DNA from: Spirochaetales bacterium
GTDB lineage: Bacteria > Spirochaetota > Spirochaetia > DSM-2461
Direction of reading: 5' to 3'
Length of the DNA stretch: 46,120 nucleotides
Assembly: GCA_028532905.1 (NCBI GenBank)
Contig: JAQQAM010000128.1
Coordinates: forward strand, 1 to 46,120
Shown here: one piece after another, positions 16,513 to 26,200 of the stretch
Layout of the letters: each line of letters begins with the position of its first letter
Numbering within the stretch: position 1 is the first letter of the stretch
Made by a program: the position numbers and the translations under genes
Notes under the pieces: model-generated
The model's database searches: none
Told to the model about the DNA's origin: nothing
Seen by the model: the letters and a program-made list of their open reading frames with translations, nothing else

Positions 16513-17493
16513 ATGGAAAATACAAATGCCATAAAACCGGTCAATCCTGCTGTAAAGGTCATCCGGAATCTGTGGGAAAATTCAGGAATGCTGGTTATCT
16601 TCATTCTTCTGTTTATCATACTGTCGATATTCGTCCCCTACTTCTTCACCTGGAGAAACATGATCGGTCTCGGTCTTTCCGTCTCCATGGTGGGTATGGT
16701 GGCCTGTACCATGCTGTTCTGCCTGGCTTCGGGAGACTTTGACCTCTCGGTAGAAAATATCGTTGCCTTTTCCGGTGTCACCGCGGCTGTTGTGATCAAT
16801 GCCACAGGCAGCATTTTCATTGGTGTTCTGGCAGGGGTTCTGGGGGGCGGACTGATCGGTATCATAAACGGTACCATTATCGCCAAAGCGGGAATCAATG
16901 CCCTGATCACAACTCTGGGTATGGCTCAGATTGTCAGAGGAATGGCCTTTATCGTCTCCGGCGGCAGTGCGGTGGGCATCACAAACATGGCCTTCTTCAA
17001 CCTGGGGAACGGCCAGTTCCTTGGCATGCCCAATCCCATCTGGATCACCATCATCTGTTTTGTGGTTTTCGGGGTCCTTTTGAACAACACATCCTATGGA
17101 AAAAACACTCTGGCCATGGGAGGCAATATGGAAGCCACAAGGCTTGCGGGTGTTGCCGTCGACAAAATCAAGATTATGATTTTTACGATTCAGGGAATGA
17201 TGGCCGGTTTTGCAGGAGTGGTTCTGGCTTCCAGAATGACAAGCGGACAGCCCAATACATCCATCGGATTTTCACTGGATGTTATCTCTGCCTGTGTACT
17301 GGGGGGAGTATCCCTTTCCGGTGGTGTCGCCCCCATACAGGGCGCTATTGTGGGAGTTCTGATTATGGGTACGGTTCAGAATGCCATGAACCTGATGAAT
17401 ATACCCACCTTCTACCAGTATGTTGTCAGAGGTGTGATTCTCCTGATCGCCGTATTGATAGACCGGTTCAAACAGACCAACACGAAAAACTGA
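16513..17493 (+). CDS. araH: L-arabinose ABC transporter permease
   Basis: 326 aa polytopic protein; 'CLASGDFDLSVENIVAFSGV', 'GGNMEATRLAGVAVDKIKI'; RBS AAAGAGG; follows araG. Confidence 0.9.
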   Translation: MENTNAIKPVNPAVKVIRNLWENSGMLVIFILLFIILSIFVPYFFTWRNMIGLGLSVSMVGMVACTMLFCLASGDFDLSVENIVAFSGVTAAVVINATGSIFIGVLAGVLGGGLIGIINGTIIAKAGINALITTLGMAQIVRGMAFIVSGGSAVGITNMAFFNLGNGQFLGMPNPIWITIICFVVFGVLLNNTSYGKNTLAMGGNMEATRLAGVAVDKIKIMIFTIQGMMAGFAGVVLASRMTSGQPNTSIGFSLDVISACVLGGVSLSGGVAPIQGAIVGVLIMGTVQNAMNLMNIPTFYQYVVRGVILLIAVLIDRFKQTNTKN

Positions 17494-17516
17494 TCCTGAG
17501 CCTGACGGGATCTGCA

Positions 17517-17541
17517 GCCGGGTTCATGCCCGGCTTTTTTT
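17517..17541 (+). terminator. Intrinsic terminator after araH
   Basis: GCCGGG-TTCATG-CCCGGC followed by TTTTTTT. Confidence 0.8.
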
Positions 17542-17579
17542 GGGTCCGGACCTTATGGATACTGAAAAAAGGAGAGATT

Positions 17580-18749
17580 ATGAACAATATTGAAAGACTG
17601 ACAGCGACGCTTCAGGGCCGGGAAACCGACCGGATTATGACCTATGACCTTGTGGACAACACGGAAGTACTGAAAGCCTACGGCGGTTATAATGATGAAA
17701 AAAAATACAGCCCCGAAGAACTGATGGAAATCAATGTCAAAGCCTTCAAAGGAATCGGACTTGATATCACCCGGGGTACCCATGATCCCGTCGATCACTG
17801 GATGCGTCATAAGGTGGACAACTGGATCCGCTTTATGGGAGTCGATCCGGCCAACTGGCTGGTGGAACAGGGGGGCGATACAGCCTGGATTTCCAAAAGA
17901 CCCTTTGACGATCTGACAGGGCTTGAAAAAAACCTCCCCTCCCTTCCCCGTGAGGATGAGATCAGGGAATGGTACAGTCCCTTTATCAGAGAGACCACGG
18001 CCCTGTTCAATTCCTATGACAGAGTCATCATAGGAGGGGTGGAAGGTCCCCTGTGCGATGCCTATACCTATGTGGATCTGGAACTCTTCTCCCTGGTCCT
18101 TTTTGATGCTCCTGAACTGATAGAGCATATTATGGACTGCACCTGTGCCTACTCAGAGGCTATAGCCAGAATATACAGTGAAAACGAAACCGCCCCTGTA
18201 CAGTTTATGGGTGAAGATATTGCCGGCTCAACGGGCCCCATTTTTTCTCCTTCCATGATTGAAGAGCTCTGTCTGGAACGGTGGCAAAGAATCGCCGCCC
18301 CCATCCGGGAGAAGGGAGGAACTTTTATCTTTCACACCGACGGAAGATACGGGCCTCTTCTGGACCTGATTCTGGGAAAGGATAAATTTAATGCTCAGGC
18401 TCTGAATCCCATTGAACGCTGCGGATGCAATGATATATTTGAGATCCATCAGGCCTGGCCGGAGACATACCTGTTCGGAAATGTGTGCTGTGAGGAGACC
18501 CTGCCCTACGGAAACAGGGCGGATGTGGAAGATGAGACTCTGGAGCTCATAGAAAAGGCAGGTGCAGACAGAAAAATATTCATAGGCTCTTCCAGTGAAG
18601 TCCATGAACTGATTCCTCTGATCAATATTGAAACCATGTACAATACGGTTCATGAGTACGGCAGCTATCCCCTGGATCTGGACAGAATCAGAGGGAGACG
18701 GCGGGAAATCGCTTCAAAAAGGAAAGTCCGGAAAGACCTTCCTCTCTGA
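17580..18749 (+). CDS. URO-D-superfamily protein
   Basis: 389 aa from ATG 17580 (RBS AGGAGA); MNNIERLTATLQGRETDRIMTYDLVDN..., 'GGVEGPLCDAYTYVDLE', 'FIFHTDGRYGPLLDLIL...DIFEIHQAWPETYLFGNVCCEETLPYG', typical of URO-D-like methyltransferase-fold proteins. Confidence 0.8.
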   Translation: MNNIERLTATLQGRETDRIMTYDLVDNTEVLKAYGGYNDEKKYSPEELMEINVKAFKGIGLDITRGTHDPVDHWMRHKVDNWIRFMGVDPANWLVEQGGDTAWISKRPFDDLTGLEKNLPSLPREDEIREWYSPFIRETTALFNSYDRVIIGGVEGPLCDAYTYVDLELFSLVLFDAPELIEHIMDCTCAYSEAIARIYSENETAPVQFMGEDIAGSTGPIFSPSMIEELCLERWQRIAAPIREKGGTFIFHTDGRYGPLLDLILGKDKFNAQALNPIERCGCNDIFEIHQAWPETYLFGNVCCEETLPYGNRADVEDETLELIEKAGADRKIFIGSSSEVHELIPLINIETMYNTVHEYGSYPLDLDRIRGRRREIASKRKVRKDLPL

Positions 18750-18787
18750 TGACTTCCGGAGTGACCCCTCTTTTCTGAGACCCGAGC

Positions 18788-19690
18788 CTAAGCATCAAGG
18801 GTATAACTGACTTCCCACTCCCTGATCTCTCCCGCCTTCCAGACCGCCGGAATCCCGAAACCTTCTGAACGGGAGGGACTGTCAAAGGGAGCGGTGGCCG
18901 GTTCGGGGGCAAGGTTATAGTCTCCGCCGAAGCCTCCCTTGTTGATCCAGAACCCCAGCCAGGGCAGGATTCCCGCAGGATAGCTCATGGTCAGGCTCCC
19001 CCGCCTGTCCTTCAGGATAAACTCTCCCTTTGAAAGAGGTTCAGTGCAGTAGAACTTATAGGCGCTCCCCTCTTTGAGCGTTCCGGGACGCAGCAGTTTT
19101 CCTGCACCGGGGACCTCGCCGTTCTCACCCCATTCCACTGTATTGAGATAAAGTCCCAGATCCCCCCCGTTACCGGCCTGTGTGATGGACCGGCACTCCC
19201 CGGGAACCTTTATTTCACTTTCGGGATGAAATGAAAACAGGGGATGGGGGGTCCACAAAGCGGGAAAATCAGAATCCGACAGATTCACCACAGTATACCG
19301 GCAGATGACAGAGTTCTCAGACAGGAGGATATTCCGCACAAAACGGTAGGGCAGAAGGTTCCCGTCGAACCTCATTTCCACAGAATCTGTGCTATGGGAC
19401 AGAATATCCCAGTGACTGCTCCACAGCTCGCCGTGATCCGGAAGAATAACCACAGACCCGTCGGCCTGCACAGATTCCTCCTTGATGATTGTGGGAAACA
19501 TCTCATCTGACCCGAAGGCCACCTCTTTGGTGAAGGAACCGTCCTCTGCCGGACAGATATCCTCCTTTTCAGACTGAAAGAGCCATTCACTGCTGTTTAC
19601 TTTGTTGAACAGGGATATGATTTTTCCCCCGTAGGATGAGAGAACCACCCTGACGCTGCTGTTTTCAATACTGATTGTGTCCAGTTTCAT
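18788..19690 (-). CDS. Aldose 1-epimerase / galactose mutarotase-like protein
   Basis: 300 aa from ATG 19690; SSVRVVLSSYGGKIISLFNK..., 'FPALWTPHPLFSFHPESEI', 'YNLAPEPATAPFDSPSRSEGFGIPAVWKAGEIREWEVSYTL', typical of Aldose_epim-like folds. Confidence 0.8.
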   Translation of the reverse strand: MKLDTISIENSSVRVVLSSYGGKIISLFNKVNSSEWLFQSEKEDICPAEDGSFTKEVAFGSDEMFPTIIKEESVQADGSVVILPDHGELWSSHWDILSHSTDSVEMRFDGNLLPYRFVRNILLSENSVICRYTVVNLSDSDFPALWTPHPLFSFHPESEIKVPGECRSITQAGNGGDLGLYLNTVEWGENGEVPGAGKLLRPGTLKEGSAYKFYCTEPLSKGEFILKDRRGSLTMSYPAGILPWLGFWINKGGFGGDYNLAPEPATAPFDSPSRSEGFGIPAVWKAGEIREWEVSYTLDA

Positions 19691-19724
19691 GATTTTCTCC
19701 TTTATGCTGCAGGGACTCTGCCTG

Positions 19725-20627
19725 TCAGCTCTGATTGACTTTGTTTCTGTATTCTGTTGGTGCCAGACCCATAATTTTTTTAAAGACCCGTGAAAAATAG
19801 TAGCGGTCCCGGTATAAGCACAGCTCTCCAATCTCCTGCACTTCCAGATCGCTGACTTCCAGAAGACGGCAGGCTTTCTGGATTTTCATCCGGCTGTAAA
19901 ACTCCACCGGCGAACATCCCCGGGCTTTTTTGAAGGTATCCGAAAAATGGGGAACCGACAAATTCAGCCAGGAGGCCATATCCTCCAGACTCAGGTTCTC
20001 CCCTTCATCCAGAGACTCCCGCATCCTGTTAATAATTCTGTCTACCCGCTTCAGATTGGACCGGCTGATATCCCTGTGGAAGCTCCGGTTCCCGTACAGA
20101 ACTGATGTTAAAATGGCGGCCCCCAGCTGACCGCTTTTCAGCAGGATATCTCCGGAATACCCCTCCCCCATTGTTTCAAGGAGGTAGGAGAAGAGACTGC
20201 CCAGCTGATTCACAGTTCTGGAACAGAGGGAGATGACGCCCCTGTAACCGTCCAGAGCAGAGGTATAGGATTCCAGAAGATCCCCTTTCACATGCATCCA
20301 GTACAGACTCCAGGGATGGTTATCGGATGATCCGTATATATGTCTGATACCGGGTGGAATATAACAGGCCTGATTCTTCTTGAGAATGACCGTAGCATCC
20401 TCTCCGGTTCTGATAAACCCCTCACCCTCACAGCAGTATAACAGAATACCTTCCTCCACAGGAGTCCTGCGGCTCTTCTGGTGACCGGCGGCCTCCGGAA
20501 AATATCCGGCATCACTGACCATGAAATTCCGCAGTAAAACCGAGTGGGCTCCGTCTGTGCTGACAACCGGAGGAATCACATAGAGTTCCTGATTGATAAA
20601 ACCCTCTTCTCTCCTTATATATTTCAA
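19725..20627 (-). CDS. AraC-family transcriptional regulator
   Basis: 300 aa; cupin-like N-terminus plus C-terminal double HTH 'LSLEDMASWLNLSVPHFSDTFKKARGCSPVEFYSRMKIQKACRLLEVSDLEVQEIGELCLYRDRYYFSRVFKKIMGLAPTEYRN'. Confidence 0.93.
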   Translation of the reverse strand: MKYIRREEGFINQELYVIPPVVSTDGAHSVLLRNFMVSDAGYFPEAAGHQKSRRTPVEEGILLYCCEGEGFIRTGEDATVILKKNQACYIPPGIRHIYGSSDNHPWSLYWMHVKGDLLESYTSALDGYRGVISLCSRTVNQLGSLFSYLLETMGEGYSGDILLKSGQLGAAILTSVLYGNRSFHRDISRSNLKRVDRIINRMRESLDEGENLSLEDMASWLNLSVPHFSDTFKKARGCSPVEFYSRMKIQKACRLLEVSDLEVQEIGELCLYRDRYYFSRVFKKIMGLAPTEYRNKVNQS

Positions 20628-20827
20628 ACCGGAATCTCCTCTACCCTCTCTATTCTAGTTTCAGCACAAATAAATAGCAACTGAATCAGAATATAATCCA
20701 TCCGACAGGAAGATTGTCCATTTCTGATTTCCCGAAGCCGGATGTAAACTTGTAATCAAAATCAGGAATCCGGGATCTGTTTTAAAAGACACCCGGCAAT
20801 ACCGGTACTCCGGTAAAAGGATTGAAC

Positions 20828-23800
20828 ATGAATGCCAGTGTAAAAGAGACAACTGTTGTCATACCGACCTATCCGGCAGGTCCCAAAGAAAAAAATCCCC
20901 TGTTTCTGGAAAAAAGGGTGTATCAGGGTTCAAGCGGTTCCGTCTACCCCTATCCGGTGATTGAATCAGTGGGACGGGAGAAGCAGAATCAGGAGTGGAA
21001 GGCTCTTATTCTTGAAAACAGATATTTGAAAATAATGATCCTCCCGGAACTGGGCGGACGGGTGCAGATGGCCTATGACAAGACGAATGACAGCCATTTC
21101 GTCTACTACAACCAGGTGATCAAACCGGCACTGGTAGGACTCACGGGTCCCTGGATTTCAGGGGGAATAGAGTTCAACTGGCCCCAGCACCACAGACCGG
21201 GAACCTATGATCCCACAGACTACAGAATAACAGAGAATGAAGACGGCAGCGCCACCGTCTGGATCGGAGAACTGGAGAGGATAAGCCGGACCAGAGTCAC
21301 AACGGCCTTTACCCTGCAGCCGGACAAGGTGGTACTGGAAATTGAAGCCAGACTCTATAACGGATCATCAGCCCCGAAAACCTTCCTCTGGTGGGCCAAT
21401 CCGGCGGTGAGTGTGGGAGATGACTACCAGTCCATATTCCCCCCCGATGTCCATGCGGTGATGGATCACGGTAAAAGGGATGTCTCCACATTCCCCATTG
21501 CCACAGGCACCTACTATAAGATGGACTACTCTGCAGGGGTCGATATCAGCCGTTACAAAAACATCCCTGTCCCCACAAGCTACATGGCCTACCATTCGGA
21601 TTATGACTTTATGGGCTGCTATGATCACGGAAAGAAAACAGGGATGCTTCACATAGCCAACCATCATCTGGTTCCGGGTAAGAAGCAGTGGACCTGGGGG
21701 AACGGGGACTTCGGAAAAGCCTGGGACCGGAACCTGACCGATGAAGACGGCCCGTATATAGAACTGATGACAGGAGCATTCACAGACAATCAACCCGATT
21801 TCAGCTGGCTCCAGCCGGGGGAAGAGAAGGTATTCCGCCAGAACTTCCTACCCTATAAGGATCTTCCCACTGTAGACAATGCCTCAACCGAGGCGGCCCT
21901 GTCTCTGGATCTTTCAGAATCAGAGATCAGCTGCGGCGTGTATGTCACCTCTGTAATGCAGAATCTGGAACTGGAACTCCGCTGCCGGGGCGAAGTGATC
22001 CTGTCAAAATACTTGTCCATGACCCCCGAAGCCTCTGTTTCAATCTCAGCGCCCCGGCCTGCGGGAACAGAGGAAACAGATTTTGTTCTGGTCCTGAAAT
22101 CCGAAGGGAAAGAGATTCTCAGGGCCTGGAAAGAGGGGGACACTGCGGATGACATCCCCGAACCCGCCTCAGATCCGGGAATGCCCGAAGAGATCGGTTC
22201 CGTGGAGGAACTCTACCTGACGGGTCTGCATCTGGAACAGTACAGACACGCCACCCGCAACCCCGAAGATTACTACCGGGAAGGACTGAAACGGGACCCG
22301 GGAGAGAGCCGCATCCTCACAGCCATGGGAAAAAGAACTCTTGAAAAAGGGAATTTCCCGGCAGCAGAGGAGTACTTCCAAAAAGCAGTGGCCCGGCTGA
22401 CCCGCCGGAACCCCAATCCCTATGACGGAGAAGCCCTCTACCATCTGGGATGGACCCTGCGCTACCGGAACAGAGACGATGAGGCTTATGAAAAATTCTA
22501 CAAGGCTGTCTGGAATGGAGCCTGGCAGGGAGCCGCCTACACCGAGCTGGCCCGAATATCCGTGAGCCGGGGAGATTATGAACAGGCCCTGCTGGAACTG
22601 GATCGGGCTCTGGCGGCAGGAGCCCATAACAGAAAGGCCCTTCACCTGAGAGCCCTTGTTTTCAGACTGACAGACCGCCCGGATGAAGCGGAAAAGGCAG
22701 TGAAAGATCTCCTGGAGATTGATCCCCTGGACTACGGCGGCTGGTATGAAAACCATCTTCTGAAAGGGCAGACCCCGGCGTCGGAAAAGCAGTTCACAGA
22801 TGTGATTAGAGACAATGTGCATTCCCGGCTGGAATTGTCTCTGGATTATATCCTCTGCGGAGAATACCGGGAGGCAGCGGCCCTGCTCACAGCCGGAGGC
22901 GCTGAGTCTGAAAGTGCCTATGCCCTTCTCAGATACTATATTGCCTACTGTTTTAAAAAATCGGCTGATGCCGGACAGGGTGAATACAGGGATTGGCTGG
23001 ACAAAGCCGCAGCCGCTTCCCCTGACTACTGCTTCCCCAACAGAATCGAAACCGTCATGATTCTGGAGGAACTGAAAAAGGATGCACCAGAAGACGGATT
23101 TATCCCGTACTATCTGGGGAACTTCTACTACTTTAAAAGGGAGTATGCAAAAGCCGTGGACCTCTGGAAGGACTGTGCCGACAAAAAGCCTGATTTTCCG
23201 ACGGTCAGAAGAAATCTGGCCCTGGCCGCCTACAACAAGGAGGGGAAGGTCTCCTATGCCGGAAAGCTCCTGGAAGATGCCTTTTATCTGGATACAGAGG
23301 ATGCCCGGGTGATGTTCGAGCTGGATCAGTACTACAAAAAGGAGGGCCGTTCTGTGGATTTCAGGCTGAACTTCCTGAATGAACATCAGCCAAATGTCCG
23401 GAATAGGGACGACCTGATCATAGAAGAACTGACCCTCCTGAACCTGACGGGCAATCATGAACAAGCTCTGGATATAATGAATCATCATCAGTTTCAGCCC
23501 TGGGAAGGGGGGGAAGGCAAAGTGTCATCCCAGTATGTCCGTTCCCTGATTCTGATGGCTCTGGACGCCTACGGCAGGGGGGATTTTGAAAAAGCCGGTT
23601 CCTTTCTGGAACAGGCGGGGGTCTACCCCCCCCATCTGGGAGAAGGTAAACTGGATACCGTCACCGACAATGAACTGGAGTTCCTTAAAGGGGAAGTCCT
23701 GCTGGCGGAAGGGAAAAAAGAGGAAGCCGAAAAATGGTACAGGTCGGCAACCGGAGGAGAACAGATCCCCGCGTCTGCCATGTATTACAACGACCAGTCC

Positions 23801-24154
23801 GCAGAGCTCATCTACTACCAGGGCCTCTCCTGGGTCAGACTGGGGAATCCTGAAAAAGGAAGGGAGCGGTTTCAATCCCTTATCGACTGGTCCGAAGAGC
23901 ATATGAATGACGAGCCCCGGATTGATTATTTTGCCGTCTCCCTGCCGGACCTTCTGATCTTTGAAGAAGACCTTACCCTCAGAAACAGAACCTACTGTAC
24001 CTATCTGAAGGCCCTGGGACTCTTTGGACTGGGAAGCAGAAGAGAAGCACTCGAACATATGGCAGAGGTTCTGAAGGTGAACCCTGTTTATCCCGGAGCT
24101 TCCTTTCTGCAGCAGCTGTGGACCCGGGAGACCGGATTACTTCTGTCCCTGTAG
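20828..24154 (+). CDS. DUF5107-like N-terminal domain + TPR-repeat protein, carbohydrate-cluster associated
   Basis: ~1108 aa; N-terminal 'LENRYLKIMILPELGGRVQMAYDKTNDSHFVYYNQVIKPALVGLTGPWISGGIEFNWPQHHRP' (mutarotase-like DUF5107 signature), C-terminal TPR-like helices. ATG 20828 has AAAAGG 7 nt upstream; the ORF-track TTG start at 20822 is less likely. Confidence 0.85.
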   Translation: MNASVKETTVVIPTYPAGPKEKNPLFLEKRVYQGSSGSVYPYPVIESVGREKQNQEWKALILENRYLKIMILPELGGRVQMAYDKTNDSHFVYYNQVIKPALVGLTGPWISGGIEFNWPQHHRPGTYDPTDYRITENEDGSATVWIGELERISRTRVTTAFTLQPDKVVLEIEARLYNGSSAPKTFLWWANPAVSVGDDYQSIFPPDVHAVMDHGKRDVSTFPIATGTYYKMDYSAGVDISRYKNIPVPTSYMAYHSDYDFMGCYDHGKKTGMLHIANHHLVPGKKQWTWGNGDFGKAWDRNLTDEDGPYIELMTGAFTDNQPDFSWLQPGEEKVFRQNFLPYKDLPTVDNASTEAALSLDLSESEISCGVYVTSVMQNLELELRCRGEVILSKYLSMTPEASVSISAPRPAGTEETDFVLVLKSEGKEILRAWKEGDTADDIPEPASDPGMPEEIGSVEELYLTGLHLEQYRHATRNPEDYYREGLKRDPGESRILTAMGKRTLEKGNFPAAEEYFQKAVARLTRRNPNPYDGEALYHLGWTLRYRNRDDEAYEKFYKAVWNGAWQGAAYTELARISVSRGDYEQALLELDRALAAGAHNRKALHLRALVFRLTDRPDEAEKAVKDLLEIDPLDYGGWYENHLLKGQTPASEKQFTDVIRDNVHSRLELSLDYILCGEYREAAALLTAGGAESESAYALLRYYIAYCFKKSADAGQGEYRDWLDKAAAASPDYCFPNRIETVMILEELKKDAPEDGFIPYYLGNFYYFKREYAKAVDLWKDCADKKPDFPTVRRNLALAAYNKEGKVSYAGKLLEDAFYLDTEDARVMFELDQYYKKEGRSVDFRLNFLNEHQPNVRNRDDLIIEELTLLNLTGNHEQALDIMNHHQFQPWEGGEGKVSSQYVRSLILMALDAYGRGDFEKAGSFLEQAGVYPPHLGEGKLDTVTDNELEFLKGEVLLAEGKKEEAEKWYRSATGGEQIPASAMYYNDQSAELIYYQGLSWVRLGNPEKGRERFQSLIDWSEEHMNDEPRIDYFAVSLPDLLIFEEDLTLRNRTYCTYLKALGLFGLGSRREALEHMAEVLKVNPVYPGASFLQQLWTRETGLLLSL

Positions 24155-25222
24155 CGCTCTGTTCAGTGTTCTGACTTCATCCAGCATGGCCTCCTGGTTT
24201 TCCCAGGGGACCTCGGGTTCCAGAACATGGGTGGGACCCACAACAATCCCGCCCTTCTCTCCGCAGATGTCCACCAGATCCCGCACAGACTGCCTGACCT
24301 CCTCTTCGCTTCCGAAGGGGAAGGTTGTCTGTGTACCGATGCCCCCCCAGAAGGAGATCCGGTCACCGTACTGATCATGAATTTTCCGGAAGTCCATACA
24401 TTCAGGCTGTATGGGATTCAGTATATCCACGCCGATCTCAATCAGATCGGGAATAAAGGGCTCGATAAAACCGCAGGAGTGGTAGAAAACCAGAATATCC
24501 GGCTTCACAGCCTTTGTGGCGGCGATGACTTCGGCCAGACGGGGTTTAAGCCACTGACGCCAGAGATCGGGACTTATCATAACGGTTTTCTGCATGCCCA
24601 CATCATCTCCGAAGGCGATGATATCAATCCCCGCCCGGGCAAAGGCGGTTGAGGCTTCTATGGAGTGGGCCGTCACCTTATCCAGTATACAGGCAGCCCG
24701 TTCATCCTCCATCATCATATCCATCATCAGATCATTCATACCCCGGATCAGCCAGGCCCGTTCCCAGATGGTCTGTTCCATCCAGCCGAAGGCGGCATAC
24801 CCCTCTTTCCGGCAGTCCTCTGCAAAACGGGTCCATTCTTCCTCGGAGCCCTCTTTCAGAGAGGGGAGTTTGAAATCCTGTATCTGAGCCAGACTTGTAT
24901 TTTCCCCTTCCAGGGGGCTGTGAAAATGGACCATGTGAAAAGCCGCCTCCGAACCGGGAGACATGCCGATGCCGAACTCATCCACCTTGAAACCATCAGG
25001 AATATGCAGTGCTTCAAAGAACTGAAATCCATTTCCCTCATACCCGGGAATGTACTCTCTCTCAATCACCCTGTGGGAAAAATCATAATATTCCGCCACA
25101 GTCCTGTCTTTCACCTTCTCATAAAACTCCTCCTCCTTGGGAGGAGTAAAAACCATATCACAGGGGATTTCCTCAAATCCCTGTCGTCTTAAGGCCTTGA
25201 GCAGATTATCTCTTTTAGTCAT
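24137..25222 (-). CDS. URO-D-superfamily protein
   Basis: 361 aa; MTKRDNLLKALRRQGFEEIPCDMVF..., 'LVFYHSCGFIEPFIPDLIEIGVDILNPIQPECMDFRKIHDQYGDRISFWGGIGTQTTFPFGSEEEVRQ', characteristic URO-D-like C-terminal half. Confidence 0.85.
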   Translation of the reverse strand: MTKRDNLLKALRRQGFEEIPCDMVFTPPKEEEFYEKVKDRTVAEYYDFSHRVIEREYIPGYEGNGFQFFEALHIPDGFKVDEFGIGMSPGSEAAFHMVHFHSPLEGENTSLAQIQDFKLPSLKEGSEEEWTRFAEDCRKEGYAAFGWMEQTIWERAWLIRGMNDLMMDMMMEDERAACILDKVTAHSIEASTAFARAGIDIIAFGDDVGMQKTVMISPDLWRQWLKPRLAEVIAATKAVKPDILVFYHSCGFIEPFIPDLIEIGVDILNPIQPECMDFRKIHDQYGDRISFWGGIGTQTTFPFGSEEEVRQSVRDLVDICGEKGGIVVGPTHVLEPEVPWENQEAMLDEVRTLNRALQGQK

Positions 25223-25351
25223 GTGTCTCTCCTGATTCCTTTAATTAGCAGCATTTTTTGATATAATTAAAACCAATTTAAACCCATTAAACCCGTGTGA
25301 ATATGGAATATCTGCTATAATATGTAGATAATTTGATTATAAGAGGAAAAG

Positions 25352-26200
25352 ATGAGCCTGGACCATAGAATACAGACCGGTCTGGAGATACTGGCAGCAG
25401 GGCGGAAAACCCAGACTGTCAGAAGCCGGCTGAAACGATGGAGAACTCTCAACACCTTCGCCCTGGTTTATATCTGTGAGGGGATCGGGAGTTTTGAATC
25501 AAACGATACCGCCGAGATACAAGTCAAAGCGGGTGACTGCTTCTTCCTGTTCCCGGGAGTCAGCCATATCTACGGTCCCCCTGCCGATAGCATATGGAAG
25601 GAGATATGGGTTTTGTTCAGCGGTCCCCTGGCAGAGTACCTGGAAAAAGAGAAGATCCTCCATCCGGCCCATCCTGTTCTGTCCCTTCATGCTACAAGAC
25701 GGAGCGAATTTCAACGGAACCTGGAGAGCCTGGCCGATCAGTACAGATACAGAACACGGGATTACAGGATTAACTGCTCCACCCTTCTCTACAGCAGTCT
25801 GCTCCAGTCCTCTCTGCCAGTGGACAGCCCTCTGCCGGCGGAAGGCTCCCGTCTGCTGGATGAAATGAAACAGATACTCCACCGGAATATGGGGAACAGC
25901 AGCAGGATCTCCGCTTATTTTCACACGGAACGCTACTCCTACAATACTCTGCGCATGGAATTCCAGGCCCTTACAGACCAGTCTCCCGGTCAGTATCTGA
26001 ATGAACTGAGAATGCACCATGCCGAGGAGCAGCTCTTGTGGAGCGGTTTAAGTATTATTGAGATCAGCAGGGGTTTGGGATTTTCAGATTCCCGCTATTT
26101 TTCCCGGGCCTTCAGGAAGTACAGCGGCACCTCCCCCCGGGAATTCAGAAAACGGTATCATCTTATAAGGGATGATCAGCCGGATCAGTTTTCTCAGTAG
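25352..26200 (+). CDS. AraC-family transcriptional regulator
   Basis: 282 aa; cupin-like N-terminus; C-terminal 'LSIIEISRGLGFSDSRYFSRAFRKYSGTSPREFRKRY'. Confidence 0.92.
   Translation: MSLDHRIQTGLEILAAGRKTQTVRSRLKRWRTLNTFALVYICEGIGSFESNDTAEIQVKAGDCFFLFPGVSHIYGPPADSIWKEIWVLFSGPLAEYLEKEKILHPAHPVLSLHATRRSEFQRNLESLADQYRYRTRDYRINCSTLLYSSLLQSSLPVDSPLPAEGSRLLDEMKQILHRNMGNSSRISAYFHTERYSYNTLRMEFQALTDQSPGQYLNELRMHHAEEQLLWSGLSIIEISRGLGFSDSRYFSRAFRKYSGTSPREFRKRYHLIRDDQPDQFSQ

Noticed and set aside
22169-23488. 439-aa minus-strand ORF opposite the TPR protein
   Set aside because: Shadow ORF on the opposite strand of a strongly supported coding sequence; no recognisable family.
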